Assembly (NCBI GenBank): GCA_947561715.1
Contig: OX387202.1
Span: 13,467,001-13,531,000 of the forward strand
Direction of reading: 5' to 3'
Length of the DNA stretch: 64,000 bases
Source of the DNA: Ascidia mentula
Lineage: Eukaryota; Chordata; Ascidiacea; Phlebobranchia; Ascidiidae
Positions 59,201-64,000 of this stretch are shown here, piece by piece (within the stretch, counting starts at the first letter, position 1; the number at the start of each line of letters is the position of its first letter). The notes under the pieces were generated by a model. That model had not been told where the DNA came from, did no database searches, and was given only the letters and a program-made list of their open reading frames with translations. A program made the translations under genes and the position numbers.

Positions 59201-62200
59201 ACGTTCGCATGATGTTGTTAGCCAAGTGGTTCTCAAATTGTTCGTGGCGATGCCCTAGTGCAGTGATTCCCAACCTTTTTGGTTGCGTCCCACTTGGAGG
59301 TAAAACAATTTCGACGCGTACCACCTAGTTAAATGTTACAAAGTAAACTAGGGGATAGGGACACCAGCATTTTGAGATCACTTACGATTTTTTTAAATTC
59401 GAACTATATCTGCAAGTTACGAAAAGGTGCTTGCGTACCACCTGGAATACCGCCAGTGGTACGCGTACCACCGGTTGGGAAACACTGCCCTAGAGCGTGG
59501 TCTAGAGTTGTCAAGGGCGTCGCGTAACAATTTAAACAAAAGAAAACTTTTTTAAAAAAAAGTAGGTGAATAACAAGTTGGGTCAACATTCTTCGACTGA
59601 AAAACACAAAAACCTTACATATTTATAATTGGTGTGTGTCGCAATCGCATGTGCCATAAATCTTCCCAAATGCGGAGTAGATTACAAAACAAAGGCTTAA
59701 AAGTACAGCCAATGTAGATCATTAATTTAATATTTTATTTAAACCGCTTCCTCGCAAACATGCCCCTCTTGGTTAAACCTTAAAGTTTGCTTTCCATTGT
59801 CTTTATGATTTTAATATCAATTGGCCGACGTAACTGAGGCTTTATTGTTTAAATAGTCACACCATGACAATGACAAATGGTGAAATAAAATATTATACCG
59901 TTGACGGGCGTTTGTTTCCAGCAAAGAAAGTGCTTCCAGTTGAGCAGTGTAAAGTTCATCATCCATAAAAGAACCACTCTGCACACAAATGATAAACATA
60001 TTTTAGCAAAAAATTGTTAGATTCTGGAGGTTACATTTTTTTGTTTTTGCCTACATTTAACCATATTTGTTGGAAAAATTGAATGATAAAACAATTAAAA
60101 CTTACAGTTCATTAGAACACCACTTTTCAGCACTGAATCAAAAAGCAATAAAATGCCTTAATTTAATAAGGGCCTATATGATGGCCTGGGTATGGCACCC
60201 TGCTGGAACTAAGTACCAGGGTCTTACACAGCGATAATTTTGTGTGACCAGCACTTGGGTTGAATCTTACGTGAAAATCTTAAACTGGACATAAGTGGAC
60301 ACTTAAATGTGGGCACAAGGACAGTTTGAGTGTTTACCAAAATAACAAATGTTTTCGAATGATCTACATAAAGTACAGATGACTTCTTCTTAATTTAAAA
60401 CCTCCAACAGAGACATGGGTAACCACCATACATGAATGTCAGGACAACAATGTTACAATTTAATGAAACAGTAAAGCCACAATTTCCATGAATTATTTTT
60501 CGCTTTTAACAAAAGATAAATAAGGTAACTTTTCAATCATCCAAGGACAATTTAAAATTTTATCATTGATTGCAAACAACACACTTGATTGAAAGAAACT
60601 ATATTTGAGTTTCAAGGTTTTATTCAAATATTGTCATAGGGTTGGCATGGAAACGCCGCTGGGTAGCACTAGGAGTGGTGATTGGTTACACATGGCTTTG
60701 TTACATCACACATGATTATTATATTCAACCTGCCAATTGGTTAGAGGTGTTTGAACTTGTTAGAGTCTGTTTTTACAGTGGCTCCTGTGGTTAGAAAACT
60801 AAGAGAACGGCACTTGAAATCGATTAAAGATTTCCTGTGTGTAAGCGTTTGGCAAATAACACTCTTAAACAGTGAATAGACCCTCATGTGCTCTTGTATA
60901 TTGTTCCTCTGTTTTTTTGGATAATATTTGTAAAGTGTCTAGACATTTTAGGTTGTCCATCTATTTGCACTTGGAGGGTCAAAACCGTAAGCACCATCGA
61001 GCATATGGCGAGTGCGCCAACCCACTCAAAATAGCAACTGATAAGCACTTTGCTTAGCTCCGGTGCCTTAAATTTCCCTTTCTTTAACTGTGTATTATGT
61101 GTATAAATGCCTTTACACAAATAGTTTTAACAGTGAAAATTATTCTGAACACATGAAAATCCCCAAACAAGTAATATGAATGCACACAATTATATGTGTA
61201 GTATCAAAAACAAAATCAAAGGCTAGTTGTTACAAATAATTTGTAAAATGCTGAATCATTTACATTTACTAGTCACCAAAAAACAATAAACCATGACTAT
61301 CGTGGCCTAAGCAATGTCTGTATTCATACCCACGTACCTGAGGTCGTGGAGAGTTCAGTGACTTTTTTAGTTTTCTTCTCACAGTCTTTTGCCTGGGTGT
61401 TCCAGGTGGCATTGCTTCCATGTTGGCTATCTGTGTTCTGATCATGTTTGGTGTGAAATAATGCTTTAAACTCCGGTCATGCAGCTTTCCAGAGTGAACC
61501 AGGGAGCCCTTTTTAACAGTGTTAAAGCATTTTGTAAATATTGAATTATACTTGTGTAAATCTTGGATATTGAAAGTGTAGCAAAGTTAATACAATATAT
61601 CTGGGTGCGTAGTATTTGGAATGCTTGTAATATTTCTGAGTGCAATTGTTAATATTTCCACAATGGACATTACACAATGCACAATGTCCATTTTATCTGT
61701 GTTTTAAGCAAGTTGTACACAAACCAGAGTTGTTGGCAAATAAATTTTTGGCTTGCCCTTCCAAATTAGTGTTTAATACTAAGAAGCACTACAGCAAACT
61801 GATTGTCAAGGCACAGTCTATGGTTTGCTTAAAGCCCTAATCCACTCAGGCACAAAAGTACGAGGGACAAACAAATGTTCATAATCATTGTTCGGAAACT
61901 AAATGATCGAGTCAACATCATATTGTCGTGGCCTCTTATTTCACAAGCCTATGAGTAAACAACAGGACAATGTGTAGAACTCCAATTGAAAAGCCTTTTG
62001 AAAAAGTTGTATGTGGGGTAGTTGTTTCTTGTTTTTGTAAGGGCGTGGGTTACTTTTTCAGAAGTATTGCTTGTATAGTAAAGTACAGTAGTTGTTTTTT
62101 TCTCCCAACATTGGCTAAAGACCCATTCATCAACCATTTAAATGTCAAGTGCCTTTCAGACTGTTTTGGTGGAATAGATATTTAATAATATCTTAGATTC

Positions 62201-63122
62201 ATTGTAGTATCATGTTTTGCAACCCATATGTTTGAAAAAATAAAACTGAAAGGAGCAGTTTAGGCATTAGCATTATTAGTAATTTTAAGCATAAACCTTT
62301 CCATTATGCTAAAACATGTACATTGTTACAACTAACATTTTTCTTAAAGTCTATCAAAAATATCGGTATTGTTAATCTTTGCAGACTATTGGTTTTACAC
62401 AGCATAGAAGCCAGCAATATTTTTTTTATATTTACACCTTTATGGAAGAACATAAGTTTCACTTGACAGTTCCTTGACTAAACGAAAACAAAATAACAAA
62501 TGTAGTGAACAGGTTATGTACAACAATAAACATTTCCACTGACTAAAAATTGGACAAAAGCTTACTGTTTTCATTTTTGGATATCTCATCTTTGGTTGTG
62601 ACGACCCTGAAAGATCAAATCCATCCTCGCGCCGCTTAATATCCATGTAATATTTTCTGCAAAACAAATAGTTTTATATTAAAGTGGGTGCATTGAAAAA
62701 AAACAGTGGCATATTTAGCATGTAGTTGCCAGCGTCTGAGCATTTATGCGAAAGATTCATAGGCAATCTTTGCAGATAAATGAGCATAAATGTATAAAAA
62801 CTAGCTCAATCTGTACAATTAACAGTTACATAAAAATATTTTTTATGAAAATTGCACAATTTGCAATCTGGGTCACTGTTTTGTGTAGCTATCAAATTGT
62901 AAATAGGCTAACCTAAATGAAGAGAAACGTATAGTTGTGTGAAAAACATTAAAAGATAAATATTTAGCTTAATAGAATTCGGTATGTTCCTGATGTCAGA
63001 TATGCCCAAAAAGTTCAACTAGAATGCGAAAAAATTGGAAAGTCTAACACATACACAAATCACAAATGAGCTTACATTTTCTCCGCGACGGCATCGATAA
63101 CCTGTTGCGACGAGACGTCCAT
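47288..63122 (-). CDS. Large PLAT domain - Ser/Glu repeat - ankyrin repeat protein
   Basis: Twenty-four exons (- strand): 63122-63076, 62656-62566, 61508-61338, 59978-59899, 59148-59031, 58032-57842, 57567-57421, 56588-56483, 56174-56055, 55535-55311, 54940-54862, 54549-54409, 54185-54062, 53488-51571, 51439-51319, 51100-50946, 50608-50509, 50054-49846, 49426-49194, 49001-48932, 48746-48648, 48289-48141, 47786-47664, 47462-47288. They total 4992 nt and 1663 residues with all phases closing. Order: a basic Ser/Arg/Tyr-rich N-terminus (about 1-350); a PLAT/LH2 domain (about 380-510: YRVEIHTGDKLGAGTSADVY, IGIGHDQKEKGAYSWFLERV, KWEFPCNTWLSGD); Ser/Asp/Glu low complexity with seven 46-residue repeats; then about four ankyrin repeats (GWRPIHVAATHGKLEIIQ, GYTAMHMAAMHGHVNCM, GQTALHLSSMSGHLSAVKWL, SALDLAKQYRHKEIA); and a poly-Ser tail. 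PLAT domains bind lipid or protein at membranes. The exon 13 donor is GC. A competing reading is two genes, with a second start at MGQVASLVGQ (about 50075). No named orthologue is recognised. Confidence 0.8.
48367..48508. mobile_element. hAT-like MITE in an ankyrin-gene intron
   Basis: The left end CAGTGGTTCTCACCC and the right end GTTGAGAAACCCTG are imperfect inverted repeats. The flanks TGTTAAGT and CGTTAAAT match at six of eight positions, suggesting a decayed 8-bp target duplication. It lies between exons 22 and 21. Confidence 0.5.
49655..49715 (-). repeat. Decayed tRNA-derived repeat
   Basis: On the minus strand GGTACAAACCTCACCACGAG resembles the T-arm and acceptor strand of the 21-23.6 kb tRNA-like unit, preceded by a degraded anticodon region. 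It is probably an old SINE copy in an intron. Confidence 0.35.
51865..52830 (-). repeat. 138-bp coding minisatellite, seven copies
   Basis: Inside exon 14 of the PLAT-ankyrin gene a 138-bp unit (46 codons) repeats; for example CATTGAAAATGTGGCTTCC recurs at 51961, 52099 and 52237. Each protein unit contains TFSMRGGFAALL, an acidic linker, SSSSESSESE and KKSEIVESEKEE. The central copies are nearly identical at DNA level, implying recent unequal exchange or conversion. The outer copies (with KNETEED and SGKKPEIL) are diverged. Because the period is a multiple of three and stops are absent, two plus-strand frames are also open across it. These are by-products. Confidence 0.9.
56762..56841. mobile_element. 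80-bp foldback with 27-bp inverted arms
   Basis: Arms at 56762-56788 (TGGAGCGCAC...) and 56815-56841 (...GTGCGCTCCA) match at 26 of 27 positions, with TATGGCCAAAACAACAG as their inner part. It lies 126 bp upstream of an intact hammerhead on the same intron segment. No target duplication is obvious. Confidence 0.65.
56968..57027 (+). ncRNA. Type I hammerhead ribozyme, intact
   Basis: Stem I AGCTGCA (56968-56974) pairs perfectly with TGCAGCT (57021-57027). The core CTGATGA is at 56975-56981. Stem II is GACCT-TAC-AGGTC, then GAAA at 56995-56998. Stem III ACAG/CTGT is extended by a GTG/CAC helix in its loop. The cleavage site is after GTC at 57020. All invariant core bases are present and stem I is open-ended. 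It lies in the intron between exons 8 and 7 of the PLAT-ankyrin gene, antisense to that gene. Confidence 0.85.
59253..59495. mobile_element. hAT-type MITE, 227 bp, with 8-bp target duplication
   Basis: The element spans 59261-59487. Its ends CAGTGATTCCCAACC and, on the other strand, CAGTGTTTCCCAACC differ at one of 15 positions. The flanks CCCTAGTG (59253-59260) and CCCTAGAG (59488-59495) match at seven of eight positions. An 8-bp duplication with CAGTG ends is the hAT signature. It lies in the intron between exons 5 and 4 of the PLAT-ankyrin gene. Confidence 0.75.
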
Positions 63123-64000
63123 GACTAAATCCCTTGTCGTGTAAAGAGCCAACAATAACTTTGAATGCAATTTAGTAACACTAACGGAATTTTAACATGC
63201 GCCTACTCTTGCAAAGTTTGTTTTGCTGCCACTGCGGTTGCTACAGACGCAAAATCACGAGCATCCTAGTACTGCCAATCCGTACCACCACGGTTTCTTC
63301 AAAAAAAAAATTGCGGGAATAATAGATTAGGTTTCGAATAACGTTTAAAACGGTTTTTGTAGTATCGGGTAACTTGTCAATCATCAAATGAAAGTATCGC
63401 TTCGTCTGGTCCCCATGTCTTATTTTGTAGACCAACTATTAATTTCAACAAAGTCAAAAAAATAACAAAACCGTATTTAATGCGAACATTTTATAAACGG
63501 TCGTGAAATGGATCTAGAGCACCACCTTCCGCGCGAGTATATTGTGGCGAAACTATTCTTTTGTATGCGTTGTTCTCAGAAGTTTTTGTTCCTGGTAATT
63601 GATGTATACTGAAGGAAACTTCATTGCGTTATGTAGCTTTGCTTGACAGGTTTGGTACGTTAATGCTGTACAGTAGGCCCACATTAAAACTCTTTTTTTA
63701 GATATACCTTAGTTGATTCTAGGACTTAATGTATGTTCGTCGTCAGGGTTTTTACAGAGATAGGTGCGATGGTTATTAGCCTAATTATTTTTGGGGTATT
63801 GTGTTTAATTGCTGTTTCTAACAAAGATTAACAATACATAAACAACAGCTTTGAGGACAAAATTACACAAAATATCTGAGAATTTAGGGAAATGCTGTTT
63901 TGTTAGTGTTGCACATATTGCTAATTTCATCGTTAATATCATTTAGCGGTAGCTTTGCAGCAGTTAATTTGGAAAAAGTGTTGACTTATTGTGACTTAAC
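63123..64000. other. 5' flank of the PLAT-ankyrin gene
   Basis: Upstream of the start codon at 63122 up to the window edge. It should contain the promoter. No TATA box, CRE palindrome or supported exon was found. A 64-codon minus-strand frame at 63241-63435 has no recognised homology. Confidence 0.4.

Noticed and set aside
1..64000. CRISPR arrays, bacterial insertion sequences, operator or riboswitch elements
   Set aside because: None seen; the window is eukaryotic and the only regular array is the 369-bp tRNA-bearing repeat, which lacks spacers.

Overview
The window is eukaryotic: AT-rich, with spliced genes, GT-AG introns of tens to a few thousand bases, and animal protein families. The families (rhophilin, TRIQK, NHERF, TELO2, NTHL1, CTU1, MMS19), the compact intron-exon layout and the density of short foldback elements suggest an invertebrate chordate. 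An ascidian of the Ciona type is my best guess, inferred from style and not proven. No bacterial, viral, plasmid or CRISPR feature is seen.

Layout, left to right. (1) 1-439, + strand: the last two exons of MMS19 enter from the left. (2) 2288-14789, - strand: complete 15-exon rhophilin gene (HR1, BRO1, PDZ). (3) 15424-15801, +: TRIQK, head-to-head with rhophilin. (4) 16353-17507, -: single-exon CTU1, tail-to-tail with TRIQK. (5) 17.5-24.9 kb: gene-poor and repeat-rich, with a TTAA-flanked foldback element and a 2.56 kb block of 369-bp units. Each unit carries a tRNA-like gene; the last copy is inverted and the block lies between 14-bp direct repeats. (6) 24895-27477, -: four-exon gene for a membrane-anchored or secreted protein with an ML-like lipid-binding domain (tentative). 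(7) 27.5-31.0 kb: gene-poor, with a hammerhead ribozyme and a CAG-type inverted-repeat element. (8) 31077-37049, -: complete 16-exon TELO2. (9) 37862-41002, +: five-exon NHERF, divergent from TELO2. (10) 42823-43194, -: possible two-exon small gene. (11) 43778-45621, -: five-exon NTHL1. (12) 46676-63122, -: a 24-exon gene for a 1663-residue PLAT / Ser-Glu repeat / ankyrin protein, with an alternative last exon.

For the multi-exon genes I placed the exons by hand. In every one the splice phases close and the exon total is divisible by three, which is the main support for the models. The genes do not form a single pathway. MMS19 (Fe-S delivery) and NTHL1 (an Fe-S DNA glycosylase) are linked functionally; TELO2 and MMS19 both act in maturation of genome-maintenance proteins; rhophilin and NHERF are PDZ scaffolds of the cortical actin/membrane system.

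The most unusual content is non-coding. There are two intact type I hammerhead ribozyme motifs and three decayed relatives, two of the five inside short insertions flanked by 12-13 bp direct repeats. The tandem tRNA-like array also has the form of one insertion event. Perfect TGACGTCA (CRE) palindromes are far more common than base composition predicts.
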